Origin: CALJTV01 sp034435835
GTDB taxonomy: Bacteria; Chloroflexota; Dehalococcoidia; GIF9; UBA5629
Assembly: GCA_034435835.1 (NCBI GenBank)
Contig: DAOTWF010000027.1
Coordinates: 1-64,000 of the forward strand
Length of the DNA stretch: 64,000 nt
Direction: 5' to 3'
A model generated the notes under the pieces. It ran no database searches and had not been told where the DNA came from. It saw only the letters and a program-made list of their open reading frames with translations. A program made the position numbers and the translations under genes. Position 1 is the stretch's first letter. Each line of letters starts with the position of its first letter. Below, in pieces: positions 50,054 through 58,726 of this stretch.

Positions 50054-50533
50054 TTATGGAGTTACAGGTAGGCGTTTGGCACCTTCGCCGCCTTCTAAGA
50101 TTTCACCATCTTCTTTGTATTTCTTGAGTATAAAGTGGGTTACTGTGCCCTGGACCGTTTCCAGCGGCGCCAGTTTTTCTGATACAAAGACGGCGACCTC
50201 CTGCATGGTTCTGCCTACAACGAGGACCGCTAAGTCATAGGTGCCCGAGGCGAGATACACTGAGCGTGCTTCCGGAAATCTATATATGCGCTCGGCTATG
50301 GCGTCGAATCCTACATTACGCTGTGGGGTCACCTTCACTTCAACCAGTGCCCATACCTGTTCTTCACCCGCCTTAGCCCAGTTTATCACTGTTTTATATC
50401 GAAGTATTGTCTTGTCCTCTTCCGCCTTTTTAATTATTTCCCTTACTTCGCCGGCTGGGATTTCGGTCATGGTTGAGATTTGCTCGGGTGTGAGGCGAGC
50501 ATCACCCTCGAGTGCCTTAAGGACTTTTTTCAT
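50054..50533 (-). CDS. Lrp/AsnC family regulator-like protein
   Basis: A 159-residue protein. Its first 50 residues (VLKALEGDARLTPEQISTMTEIPAGEVREIIKKAEED) look like a winged helix-turn-helix, and the rest is a RAM/AsnC ligand-binding domain (WALVEVKVTPQRN, VYLASGTYDLAVLVVGRTMQEV). I chose the ATG at 50533, which has AAAGGAG upstream and overlaps the preceding stop by 4 nt, over the frame start twelve codons earlier. It probably regulates the downstream aminotransferase or its own operon in response to an amino acid. Confidence 0.82.
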   Translation of the reverse strand: MKKVLKALEGDARLTPEQISTMTEIPAGEVREIIKKAEEDKTILRYKTVINWAKAGEEQVWALVEVKVTPQRNVGFDAIAERIYRFPEARSVYLASGTYDLAVLVVGRTMQEVAVFVSEKLAPLETVQGTVTHFILKKYKEDGEILEGGEGAKRLPVTP

Positions 50534-50805
50534 GGCTTCTCCTTTAGACTTTGTGCTTTCAGCCACCATCTGTCTTCTGTCTCATTATAGCAGAGTTCGT
50601 ATATATCCTCACCTTCTGTAAGCACCCTGAAAAACCTTCCGTCAGGTTCAAGCCACTCCTTTTCTATACGTGCAATTTTAAACATCCTTCCTTGCCATGT
50701 AAAGGAACAAGGCCTCTCGGGGTATTTGTACCCTGAGTAGCATTCTACTTTTACCTGCCCTTCCTGATGCATGGCGGCTAGATTGCCGGTTTTCTCTTCT
50801 GCCAT
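50530..50805 (-). CDS. Small conserved-type protein (DUF6504-like)
   Basis: A 91-residue protein without membrane segments. VECYSGYKYPERPCSFTWQGR, then FFRVLTEGEDIYELCYNETEDRWWL, suggests a small beta-rich domain; I note a resemblance to short DUF6504-type proteins, from memory only. It overlaps gatA upstream by 28 nt and the Lrp-like gene downstream by 4 nt, so it is tightly embedded. A TGC-TATAAT site on the same strand (50589-50584) lies inside it and could be an internal promoter for the Lrp-like gene. An alternative ATG at 50772 would avoid the overlap with gatA. Confidence 0.68.
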   Translation of the reverse strand: MAEEKTGNLAAMHQEGQVKVECYSGYKYPERPCSFTWQGRMFKIARIEKEWLEPDGRFFRVLTEGEDIYELCYNETEDRWWLKAQSLKEKP

Positions 50806-52241
50806 TCGGTGGCTTGTTCGTAGGCAAAGGCTATGCGGAGGATTGTCTCCTCATCGAAGGGTTTGCCGATAATCTGCATGCCTACAGGTAAGCCGTTGGC
50901 AAACCCGGCGGGGATGGAAATCGCCGGGAGTCCAGCGATGTTCACTGGTAGGGTGCATACATCGCTAAGGTACATCTGGAGGGGATCGTCTATCCTTTCG
51001 CCCAGTTTGAACGGTACGGTTGGTGAGGTCGGTGTGACCAGAGCATCATACTTCTGGAATACCTGCTCGAACTCATTCTTGATTAGGGTGCGGACCCTCT
51101 GTGCTTTAAGATAATATGCGTCATAATAGCCAGCGGAGAGGGCATAAGTGCCCAGCATTATTCTCCTTTTGACCTCGGGCCCGAAGCCGTTTTGTTTGGT
51201 CTTTTCCATCGCTTCCCACATATTGTCAGCTTCCCGGCACGAATACCCGTATTTTACCCCATCGTATCGGGCTAGGTTTGCTGAAGCTTCAGAAGGAGCT
51301 AAGATATAGTAAACGGCGAGGGCATATCCTGTGTGTGGCAGGGAAACATCGGTGTCAACTCTTGCCCCCATTTCCTCAAGTTTTCTTATCGCTACTTCGA
51401 GCACTGTCCTTACCTCCTGTTGCATGCCCTCTACAAAGTATTCTCGCGGGACGCCAAGCCGCAGGTTCTTAATTTCCGGAATCAGAGCCCTAGTGTAATC
51501 AGGGACCGAGTAGGGGGCTGTAGTAGAGTCGTTCGGATCGTTGCCGGCGATAGCATTCAGAACCAGAGCGCAATCGGTAACGTCCTTTGTTATGGGACCG
51601 ATCTGATCCAGTGAGCTAGCGAAGGCAACCAGGCCAAACCGACTGACTCTACCATAAGTCGGTTTTAGTCCGACGACGTTGCAAAACCCGGCTGGCTGGC
51701 GGATGCTGCCACCGGTGTCTGAGCCGAGTGCGTAGATTGCCTCATCGGCGGCTATGGCTGCTGCTGATCCACCACTACTACCGCCGGGAACATGGCTCAA
51801 ATCCCACGGGTTTCTGGTGGGGAAGAAGGCGGAGTTCTCGGTGGATGAGCCCATGGCGAATTCATCCATGTTGGTCTTTCCCAGAATGACCACATTTCTG
51901 GCTTTGAGATGTCTGATTACTGTGGCATCGTATGGCGGGATAAAGTTCTGCAGCATTTTTGATGAACAGGTCGTCTTTATGCCTTTAGTGCAGATGTTAT
52001 CTTTAATCAGTGCAGGTATGCCAGTGAGAGGGTCGATATTTTCGTTGCTCCTGATGAGCCTGTCGGCTTCTCTTGCTTGCTCTAACGCGATGTCGAGGCA
52101 TATAGTAACGCAGGCTTGGATTTTACTTTCGACCTGCTCTATGCGTTTCAAACAGGCGCTGGTCAGTTCGATAGAGGACAAGCTCCGCTGTCTCAGTAAC
52201 TGGTGAGCTTGGTGGATTGTTAACCTATAGAGGTCATCCAT
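50778..52241 (-). CDS. gatA: Aspartyl/glutamyl-tRNA amidotransferase subunit A
   Basis: A 487-residue amidase-signature enzyme, which releases ammonia from glutamine to amidate Glu-tRNA(Gln) or Asp-tRNA(Asn). The Ser-cisSer-Lys triad is intact: Lys80 in IPALIKDNICTKG, Ser155 in VPGGSSGGSAA and Ser179 in GSDTGGSIRQPA. The GKTNMDEFAMGSSTENS block is typical of GatA. It follows gatC by 12 nt. The gatB gene is absent from the window, so the complex is completed by a gene elsewhere. Confidence 0.95.
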   Translation of the reverse strand: MDDLYRLTIHQAHQLLRQRSLSSIELTSACLKRIEQVESKIQACVTICLDIALEQAREADRLIRSNENIDPLTGIPALIKDNICTKGIKTTCSSKMLQNFIPPYDATVIRHLKARNVVILGKTNMDEFAMGSSTENSAFFPTRNPWDLSHVPGGSSGGSAAAIAADEAIYALGSDTGGSIRQPAGFCNVVGLKPTYGRVSRFGLVAFASSLDQIGPITKDVTDCALVLNAIAGNDPNDSTTAPYSVPDYTRALIPEIKNLRLGVPREYFVEGMQQEVRTVLEVAIRKLEEMGARVDTDVSLPHTGYALAVYYILAPSEASANLARYDGVKYGYSCREADNMWEAMEKTKQNGFGPEVKRRIMLGTYALSAGYYDAYYLKAQRVRTLIKNEFEQVFQKYDALVTPTSPTVPFKLGERIDDPLQMYLSDVCTLPVNIAGLPAISIPAGFANGLPVGMQIIGKPFDEETILRIAFAYEQATEWQKRKPAI

Positions 52242-52253
52242 GGTGATAATTCT

Positions 52254-52541
52254 CTATTCGAGTACTGCGTGTATCTTGAAATAATTTCCCTCCCGCTGGG
52301 GGGCGTTAGCTAGGATTTCTTCTGGATCGTACGAGGGGCTAGGCTCGTCCTCTCTGAAGACATTCTGCAGGGAGATAGACTGTGTCATGGGTGGTAAGCC
52401 GGTAGTATCTACCTGCCTTAGTATTTCAAAATTCTCCAGTATATTGGATAGCTGGACACTGAACCTTTCAATCTCCTCCTCGCTCAGCCCCAATCTGACC
52501 AAACGTGCCAGATGCAATACTTCTTCGCGTCGCAGTTTCAT
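52254..52541 (-). CDS. gatC: Aspartyl/glutamyl-tRNA amidotransferase subunit C
   Basis: A 95-residue subunit that holds GatA and GatB together. It has EEVLHLARLVRLGLSEEEIERF and the FEILRQVDTTGLPPM linker, then the acidic REDEP stretch and ILANAPQREGNYFKIHAVLE, the conserved C-terminus. AAAGGAAAAC precedes the ATG. It heads the operon from a TGC-TATAAT promoter about 30 nt upstream, and its 5' end is close to the divergent EF-G paralog. Confidence 0.93.
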   Translation of the reverse strand: MKLRREEVLHLARLVRLGLSEEEIERFSVQLSNILENFEILRQVDTTGLPPMTQSISLQNVFREDEPSPSYDPEEILANAPQREGNYFKIHAVLE

Positions 52542-52572
52542 GTGTTTTCCTTTCGGGATGATGTGAATATCA

Positions 52573-52578
52573 ATTATA
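52573..52578 (-). promoter_or_regulatory. Extended -10 promoter of gatC operon
   Basis: Minus strand TGC-TATAAT. No -35 box at normal spacing. The start would lie near 52566, leaving a 25-nt leader with the AAAGGA ribosome site. Confidence 0.55.
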
Positions 52579-52631
52579 GCACATGCATACGGGAAGGTCT
52601 TTTGCCAAGTGTGGATACTCGTTCGCTTGCC

Positions 52632-52661
52632 TTGACGGTGGGATTAAGAGATTGCTACAAT
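52632..52661 (+). promoter_or_regulatory. Promoter of the EF-G paralog
   Basis: TTGACG (52632-52637), 18-nt spacer, TACAAT (52656-52661). The predicted start near 52668 lies beyond the upstream ATG at 52665, which supports the GTG at 52701 as the start codon. Confidence 0.55.
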
Positions 52662-52700
52662 TCAATGTCGCTGCTCACTAAGTATAAGGGGTATGAAAGC

Positions 52701-54770
52701 GTGCATCATTTCGATCCAACGAAGATCCGTAATGTAGTTTTGCTGTCTCATTCGGGTGCGGGGAAAACATCGCTCGGGGAAGCTATGCTGTTTTGCTCCG
52801 GAGTGATAAGCCGTTTGGGCAGTGTAGTGGATGGTACTACTGTCTCTGACTACGACCCCGCTGAGATAAAGCGTCAGATTAGCATTAACCTCTCAGTATT
52901 ACCTTACCAGTGGAGAGAGTGTAAGCTGAACATAATTGATACCCCGGGATATCCTGATTTTGTGGGCGAAGTAAAAGCCGGCATCAGGATTTGTGAGGGA
53001 GCTATTGTGGTGGTCTGTGCTGTCTCGGGTGCAGAGGTAGGCACCGAGCAGGTCTGGGGCTATGTTAATGAGGCAAACTTGCCCTGCTTTATCTTTGTCA
53101 ACAAAATGGATCGTGAAAATGCCAACTTTTTCAGCGTTTTAAAGGATATTCAAGCTAAACTTAGTACCAGGTGTTTACCGATCCAGCTACCCATAGGTTC
53201 TCAAAAGGACTTTCAGGGGGTGGTAGACCTAGTGCAAAAGAAAGGGTATGCCGGTACCGGGACACAGTTAAAAGAGGTGGAGATACCGGCATCATTAGCA
53301 GAGGACGTCGCTTCTTACCGTGAAAAGCTGGTCGAAGCTGTTATTGAGGTTGATGACGAGCTTATTAGCAGGTATCTGGAGGGCGGCGAGATTAGCCACG
53401 AGGAACTTTACAAATGCATTAAAGAGGCTGTAAGGCAAAGAAAGGTGGTACCGGTCTTTGTAGGGTCTGCTTTGAAGAATATTGCAGTGAACCTGCTGAT
53501 GGACGCGGTGGTCGATTATCTACCTTCTCTTGCAGAGTGCTGTGATATCAAGGCCATAAATGTGTCAACAGGAGCTGAGGAGGCTGTGCAACCGGTGGCT
53601 AACGCGCCACTCTCTGCCCTTGTGTTTAAGACGGTGAATGACCCGCGCGTGGGCAAGATTAGCTACTTTCGGGTGTATTCGGGGACTATCTCAAGTAACT
53701 CTCAAGTCTGGAACTCTGAGAAGAGCACTGCCGAGAGGGTGGGACAGCTTTTCGTAGTACGGGGCAAGACGCAGGAGCCGGTGGCTCAACTGGTTGCTGG
53801 TGATATCGGTGCCGTGGCAAAGCTTGCGGTGACGAGCACCGGAGACACTCTGAGTGTTCGTGAGCACCCCTTAAGGCTTCCTGCCATCAGCTTTCCTCAG
53901 CCGGTGTTGAATATGGCAGTCCACCCTAAATCAAGGGCTGACCTGGACAAGATGAGCACGGTGTTACCCAAGCTTTGTGAGGAGGATCCGACATTGAAGG
54001 TGCAACGGGAGGTAGATATAGGCGAGATCCTGCTTTGCGGGACGGGTGAGGCACATCTGGAGACTGCTGCCGAAAAGTTGTCCAGCAAGTATGGGGTTGA
54101 AGTGAGTCTGGAGCTACCGAAGGTGCCATACAGGGAAACGGTAACTGTGCCCGTCAAGGCAGAGTACAAGCACAAAAAGCAGACTGGCGGTCATGGACAG
54201 TACGGTCATGTTTTCCTGGAGCTGGAGCCTCTGCCCAGAGGTTCTGGATTTGAGTTTACTGAGAGAGTCGTTGGCGGGGCTGTGCCCAGGAACTATATCC
54301 CGGCGGTGGAGAAGGGGGTCAATGAGGCAAGAACAGAAGGCGTACTGGCAGGCTACCCGGTGGTTGACATAAGGGTAACCCTTTACGATGGGAGTTCCCA
54401 CCCAGTTGATTCCTCGGACATGGCTTTCAAAATAGCCGGGGCACAGGCTTTGAAGAAGGGGCTGGCACAGGGGCAGCCGGTGCTGCTCGAGCCGGTAGTG
54501 AATCTGACAATTACTGTGCCGGAATCGTTTACTGGCGACATAATCGGTGATCTCAATACCAAGCGGGCGCGCGTGCTTGGCATGAGGCCTGTGGACGGAC
54601 TTAATGTCATCCAGGCACAGGCACCTCTAGCGGAAGTATTGCGCTATGCGGTTGATCTGCGGTCAATAACACAGGGGCGTGGCACCTTCACGATGGAGTT
54701 CAGTCATTATGAGGAGGTACCGCCGCAGATCGCACAAAAGATCATAGCGCAGCGCGCCCAATCACAATGA
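52701..54770 (+). CDS. Elongation factor G-like GTPase (EF-G paralog)
   Basis: A 689-residue translational GTPase in the COG0480 group. G1 is HSGAGKTSL in place of the usual HIDAGKTTT, G3 is DTPGYPDF and G4 is NKMDREN. Domains II to V follow, with the GGHGQYGHVFLELEP block of domain IV. This G1 variant is typical of the EF-G-like or EF-G2 paralogs rather than the main translocase. I chose GTG at 52701 because AAGGGG lies about 9 nt upstream, the promoter would otherwise start inside the coding region, and the family begins just before IRNVVLLSHSG. The frame also opens much earlier (52512), overlapping gatC. Function could be translocation-related, ribosome recycling or stress response. Confidence 0.88.
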   Translation: MHHFDPTKIRNVVLLSHSGAGKTSLGEAMLFCSGVISRLGSVVDGTTVSDYDPAEIKRQISINLSVLPYQWRECKLNIIDTPGYPDFVGEVKAGIRICEGAIVVVCAVSGAEVGTEQVWGYVNEANLPCFIFVNKMDRENANFFSVLKDIQAKLSTRCLPIQLPIGSQKDFQGVVDLVQKKGYAGTGTQLKEVEIPASLAEDVASYREKLVEAVIEVDDELISRYLEGGEISHEELYKCIKEAVRQRKVVPVFVGSALKNIAVNLLMDAVVDYLPSLAECCDIKAINVSTGAEEAVQPVANAPLSALVFKTVNDPRVGKISYFRVYSGTISSNSQVWNSEKSTAERVGQLFVVRGKTQEPVAQLVAGDIGAVAKLAVTSTGDTLSVREHPLRLPAISFPQPVLNMAVHPKSRADLDKMSTVLPKLCEEDPTLKVQREVDIGEILLCGTGEAHLETAAEKLSSKYGVEVSLELPKVPYRETVTVPVKAEYKHKKQTGGHGQYGHVFLELEPLPRGSGFEFTERVVGGAVPRNYIPAVEKGVNEARTEGVLAGYPVVDIRVTLYDGSSHPVDSSDMAFKIAGAQALKKGLAQGQPVLLEPVVNLTITVPESFTGDIIGDLNTKRARVLGMRPVDGLNVIQAQAPLAEVLRYAVDLRSITQGRGTFTMEFSHYEEVPPQIAQKIIAQRAQSQ

Positions 54771-54818
54771 GTTGGGAAGGTTCTCTTCTGTTCGTTGCTG
54801 CTAGTATTTTCGGTTGTC

Positions 54819-55817
54819 CTAGCCCGCTAGCAACTCTTTCGCCTTCTCGGTGAAGGCAGGCAGAACTTGCTTCCAGTCACCTACCACACCGAAACGGGCT
54901 TCCTTAAAGATGTTGGCTTCAGGGTCTTTGTTGATAGCCACGATATTTTTGGCACCCGAGCAACCGGCTATGTGCTGACTGGCACCTGAGATGCCCACAG
55001 CGATATAGAGTTCCGGCGTGACTATTTTTCCGGTTAAGCCAATCTGTACGGTGTCCGGTACCCACTTGTTATCGCAAGGAGGCCTGGAAGCTCCTACCGC
55101 ACCTTTAAGGAGTTTTGCGAGCTCTTCCAACTGTTTGAAGCCTTCGGGGCCACCGATGCCTCTGCCTCCAGCGACCACGGTCTGCGCGTCCTCCAGTTTA
55201 ATCCCGACCACTTCCTCTTTCACTGTCTGCAGGACCTTCGCCCTGATTTTAGCCGGGTCGATCTCTACCTTCAGGGACACCACTTCACCCTTTCTGGACG
55301 GATCGGGTTCCAGTGGTGTCATTGCTTTTTGTCTCACTGTTGCCATCTGGGGGAAAGACTCTGTGGTAAATACGGCACGGGCATTGCCACCGTATACCGG
55401 GCGAATTTGCTGGATCAACTTGGTTGCGGGATCGATGCTCAGCTCTACACAGTCCATAGACAGCCCGGTTGCCAGTCGAAAAGCCAGCCTGGGAGCAAGG
55501 TCGCGCCCTATCGATGTTTGTCCAAGCAGCAGGACGCGCGGCATTATTTCCTTCACCGCTTTTTCCATAACTAAGAGGTAGGCGTCTGCTTGGTATTCTT
55601 TCAGCAGTGGGTCTTCAACGATGTAAACTTTATCTCCCCCGCTGGCTATGGCGCTATTAGCGATATCAGCAACTTTTTCGCCCACCAATATACAGAAAAG
55701 GTTCTCTTTCAGTTCATCAGCCAGACGGCGGCCGCAACCCAAAAGTTCTGCCGTGATTGTTGCCAGTTTCCCGTCGACAGTCTCGCCGAACACTAGAACA
55801 TTTTTATACTCAGCCAT
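54819..55817 (-). CDS. etfA: Electron transfer flavoprotein alpha subunit
   Basis: A 332-residue FAD-binding subunit. VLVFGETVDGKLATIT starts the N-terminal domain. The C-terminal FAD domain contains GASRPPCDNKWVPDTVQIG, LTGKIVTPELYIAVGISGASQHIAG and VAINKDPEANIFKEARFGVVGDW, all classic ETF-alpha motifs. There is no extra ferredoxin domain. It lies 29 nt behind etfB. It probably accepts electrons from the acyl-CoA dehydrogenases at 15-17.5 kb or similar enzymes elsewhere. Confidence 0.95.
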   Translation of the reverse strand: MAEYKNVLVFGETVDGKLATITAELLGCGRRLADELKENLFCILVGEKVADIANSAIASGGDKVYIVEDPLLKEYQADAYLLVMEKAVKEIMPRVLLLGQTSIGRDLAPRLAFRLATGLSMDCVELSIDPATKLIQQIRPVYGGNARAVFTTESFPQMATVRQKAMTPLEPDPSRKGEVVSLKVEIDPAKIRAKVLQTVKEEVVGIKLEDAQTVVAGGRGIGGPEGFKQLEELAKLLKGAVGASRPPCDNKWVPDTVQIGLTGKIVTPELYIAVGISGASQHIAGCSGAKNIVAINKDPEANIFKEARFGVVGDWKQVLPAFTEKAKELLAG

Positions 55818-55846
55818 TGGTGACCTCCTGCAAATTCTTTTCAGCT

Positions 55847-56650
55847 CTAGATCAGTTTTGCTTCTCTAAGACGCAAGGCGAGCTTGGCACCGGCCTCAGC
55901 CGGGCTATCTGCTTCTATGAATTCGCATTTGCCTTCTTTGACTGGCTGGAACAGCTTCACCAGCTTAGTTCGCCGCCCCGCAGCGCCAACCTCCGATGGG
56001 CTAACGCCGATGTCAGCTGGCTTCCAGACAATTGGCTGTTTTTTAGCGGCTGCCATTATCCCTTTCAGGGTGGCGTAGCGGGCTTCACCAAGTTCGTTGC
56101 TAACGGTTATTACTGCTGGCAGCGTGACCTCAATCACCTGATAACCGTCAGGTATGACACGTTCTATCTTTGCCTTGCCGTCCATAAACTCGACGCTTTT
56201 GGCTATGGTGACACAGGGGATGCCGAGTATCTCAGCTATGCCGCAACCAACTTGGCCGGCGTCCCAGTCGGCTGCCTGACGCCCACAGAAGATCAGGTCG
56301 TACTGGCCTATCTTTTTGATTGCCATTGCTAGGGCATATGCGGTTGACCAGCTATCGCCATCCTCGAATGCTGGGTCCTCAAGTAGGATTAACTCGTCAG
56401 CGCCCATGGAAAGCGGCTTTTTCACCACGTCCCGGAGCAGGTTATTGCCAAGGCTTATTACCGTGATTTTACCGCCATGCTTGTCTTTTATGCGCAGTGC
56501 AGCTTCGACGGCCTGCTCATCGAAGGGACTGATGACAGGGGGTACGCCGGGGGGCGGAACGACCTTGTTGGTTGCCGGGTCGATTTTGAAGCTTGCCGGT
56601 GGGGCTTCAGGATCAATGACCTGCTTGCAGCAGACCACCATATTTGGCAT
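55847..56650 (-). CDS. etfB: Electron transfer flavoprotein beta subunit
   Basis: A 267-residue ETF subunit. VVCCKQVIDPEA at the N-terminus, ISPFDEQAVEAALRIKDKHGG, FCGRQAADWDAGQVG and VTLPAVITVSNELGEARYATLKGIMAAAKK (split across two conserved loops) are diagnostic. Whether it is a bifurcating ETF cannot be settled from these motifs alone. A perfect-spacing TTGACA promoter and an AAGGAGG ribosome site precede it, so the etfBA unit is independent of the upstream prmC. Confidence 0.95.
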   Translation of the reverse strand: MPNMVVCCKQVIDPEAPPASFKIDPATNKVVPPPGVPPVISPFDEQAVEAALRIKDKHGGKITVISLGNNLLRDVVKKPLSMGADELILLEDPAFEDGDSWSTAYALAMAIKKIGQYDLIFCGRQAADWDAGQVGCGIAEILGIPCVTIAKSVEFMDGKAKIERVIPDGYQVIEVTLPAVITVSNELGEARYATLKGIMAAAKKQPIVWKPADIGVSPSEVGAAGRRTKLVKLFQPVKEGKCEFIEADSPAEAGAKLALRLREAKLI

Positions 56651-56693
56651 TTTTCACCTCCTTAAAGATTTCCTACTTGTCAGCCGAGGATTT

Positions 56694-56722
56694 ACTTTAG
56701 GACAAATCGTACTTTTTGTCAA
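56694..56722 (-). promoter_or_regulatory. Promoter of etfBA
   Basis: Minus strand: TTGACA at 56722-56717, exact 17-nt spacer, TAAAGT at 56699-56694. It starts 2 nt after the prmC stop codon and gives a leader of about 37 nt. Confidence 0.6.
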
Positions 56723-56724
56723 AT

Positions 56725-57591
56725 CTAACTCAATAAGAACTTGATTCGGGCTACTCTTCTAATCCCGTTCATGTCTGAGAGGAAGTCCAGCACTGCGTTC
56801 TTAAAGCTGGTGTATACCAGAGAAGCCAGGCTGTCTGCATGTTGCCTTCCTATTTCTAAAAGCAGACAACCTGTCGGTTTAGTCTTTTGTTTCACCTGTG
56901 AGAGTAGCTGCGTGATGACTTCCAGCCCGTCTGCACCGCCATAGAGGGCTATCCCAGGTTCAAAATCTCTTATCTCCGATGGAAGATCTGGTAGTTCTGT
57001 TTTGCTGACATAGGGAAGGTTTGCCACTATGAGGTCGACTGGTTGAGGCAATGGTTCCAGCAAGCTCCCCTCAAGGAAAGTGATGCGGTGCAGGACTCCG
57101 TGGCGTCTGGCGTTTATCCGGGCGACCTCCAAGGCATCTGGGGAAATGTCTGTAGCATATATTTTGCATACTGCTAGGTTGTTAGCCAGGCTGACGGCGA
57201 TGGCGCCGCATCCAGTGCCGATATCGGCGATGAGTGGTATATGCGCGGCGGATAGCTCGTCAGTAACGTAAGCTATGGCAGCTTCTACCAGAAGCTCTGT
57301 TTCTGGACGGGGGATGAGCACACGCCTGTCAACATAAAAATCCAGACTATAGAACTCTTTGCTGTTTGTGATATAGGCTAGAGGTTCTTGAGACAGGCGT
57401 CGCTTCAGCAATTCATCCAATTGGCCAGCCTCATCTTCGGTTAAAATCCTTTCTGGCTGTGCGTAGATTTCAGCGACTGAGAGACCTATCACTGATTGTA
57501 GAATCACCCTTGCTTCGATGTGGCTGTCTTCGATACCGTGGGCTTTCAGGATCCGGCTAGTATGGCAGAGTGTCTCTCTTAGCGAAGTCAT
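56725..57591 (-). CDS. prmC: Release factor glutamine methyltransferase PrmC
   Basis: A 288-residue SAM methyltransferase that methylates the Gln of the GGQ motif in release factors. An N-terminal helical domain carries LLKRRLSQEPLAYITNSKEFYS and RVLIPRPETELLVEAAI, followed by IADIGTGCGAIAVSLA and VANLPYV. The catalytic motif is NLPY where most homologs have NPPY; the change leaves the key Asn and Tyr. Its start overlaps prfA by 4 nt, so enzyme and substrate are co-translated. Confidence 0.94.
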   Translation of the reverse strand: MTSLRETLCHTSRILKAHGIEDSHIEARVILQSVIGLSVAEIYAQPERILTEDEAGQLDELLKRRLSQEPLAYITNSKEFYSLDFYVDRRVLIPRPETELLVEAAIAYVTDELSAAHIPLIADIGTGCGAIAVSLANNLAVCKIYATDISPDALEVARINARRHGVLHRITFLEGSLLEPLPQPVDLIVANLPYVSKTELPDLPSEIRDFEPGIALYGGADGLEVITQLLSQVKQKTKPTGCLLLEIGRQHADSLASLVYTSFKNAVLDFLSDMNGIRRVARIKFLLS

Positions 57592-58658
57592 AGTTCAATC
57601 TTAGCAAGCTGTCTAGCCTGTTCTTCGGCAGCCAGAGCTTCTATCAGTTCGTCTAGTTCACCATCTAGTATTTGTGGCAGGTTGTGAAGTGCCAGGTTTA
57701 TGCGGTGGTCTGTAACCCGATCTTGGGGGAAATTGTAAGTACGGATTTTTTCAGCACGTTCACCGCTGCCTATCTGTGAGCGGCGCTCAGCGGTGATCTC
57801 CTCCAGCTTTTTGCGCTGCTCTCTATCAAAGAGGCGAGCACGAAGCACTGCCATGGCTTTCATTCGGTTTCTAAGCTGGGAGCGCTCATCTTGGCAGGTC
57901 GCCACTATCCCGGTGGGCAAGTGGGTAATACGCACTGCGGTGGTTACTTTGTTCACATTCTGTCCCCCGGCGCCCCCGCTGCGAAAGAACTCTATTTTTA
58001 AATCGTCTGGATTGACGGATATTTCCACCTCTTCAGCTTCGGGGAGTACAGCAACGGTGGCTGTCGAGGTATGAATGCGGCCGGATGCTTCAGTAATAGG
58101 AACCCTTTGCACACGGTGTACACCCCTTTCGTACTTCAGGTACCTGAAAGCCCCTTTGCCCCTAACTTCAAAGACGATCTCCTTAAAACCTCCGAGGTCT
58201 GTCTGGTTACAATCGATGACTTCTATCTGCCATCCCTTTTTTAGGGCATAGCGGCTATACATGCGGAAAAGATCAGCAGCGAACAGGGATGCCTCTTCTC
58301 CACCAGCCCCGGCCCGTATCTCCATGATTACGTCTTTGTCCTGATTGGGGTCTTTGGGAAGCAGGGTAAGTTTCAAGTCCTGGAGTACGGTCTCCCTCTG
58401 TTTCTTGAGGTTGCTTATTTCCTCCTTTACCAGAGCTGTCATCTCCGGGTCCAGCCCATCGTCAAGCATGGCTTGGGTCTCTTCCAAGTTCCTGGTTATA
58501 GCCTTGTACTGGCGGTACCTTTCGACTATGTCCTCGAGGCTGGCACGTTCCTGTGCCACAGATTGAAGGCGTGCAGGGTTGCCCGATACCTCAGGCTGAG
58601 CTATCAGGTTATTTAATTCCTCGTATCTTCTTTCAATGGCTTTAAGTTTTTCAAACAT
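57588..58658 (-). CDS. prfA: Peptide chain release factor 1
   Basis: A 356-residue class I release factor. The GGQ motif is in SGGAGGQNVNKV, and the codon-recognition tripeptide appears as PIT in RVPITEASGRIHTST, matching the P-x-T of RF1 (UAA and UAG) rather than SPF of RF2. The frame opens 28 codons further upstream, but the ATG at 58658 begins the conserved MFEKLKAIERRYEEL. A TGC-TATAAT promoter lies only 15 nt before the ATG, and there is no clear ribosome site. Confidence 0.96.
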   Translation of the reverse strand: MFEKLKAIERRYEELNNLIAQPEVSGNPARLQSVAQERASLEDIVERYRQYKAITRNLEETQAMLDDGLDPEMTALVKEEISNLKKQRETVLQDLKLTLLPKDPNQDKDVIMEIRAGAGGEEASLFAADLFRMYSRYALKKGWQIEVIDCNQTDLGGFKEIVFEVRGKGAFRYLKYERGVHRVQRVPITEASGRIHTSTATVAVLPEAEEVEISVNPDDLKIEFFRSGGAGGQNVNKVTTAVRITHLPTGIVATCQDERSQLRNRMKAMAVLRARLFDREQRKKLEEITAERRSQIGSGERAEKIRTYNFPQDRVTDHRINLALHNLPQILDGELDELIEALAAEEQARQLAKIEL

Positions 58659-58673
58659 AGTGTTCAACCAAGA

Positions 58674-58679
58674 ATTATA
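58674..58679 (-). promoter_or_regulatory. Extended -10 promoter of prfA-prmC
   Basis: Minus strand TGC-TATAAT with no -35 box at normal spacing. The start would lie near 58667, giving a leader of only 8-10 nt. Confidence 0.5.
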
Positions 58680-58726
58680 GCACAGCTTCGGAAGGTTTGC
58701 TCCGTGGCGTGCAGATTCACCATCTA

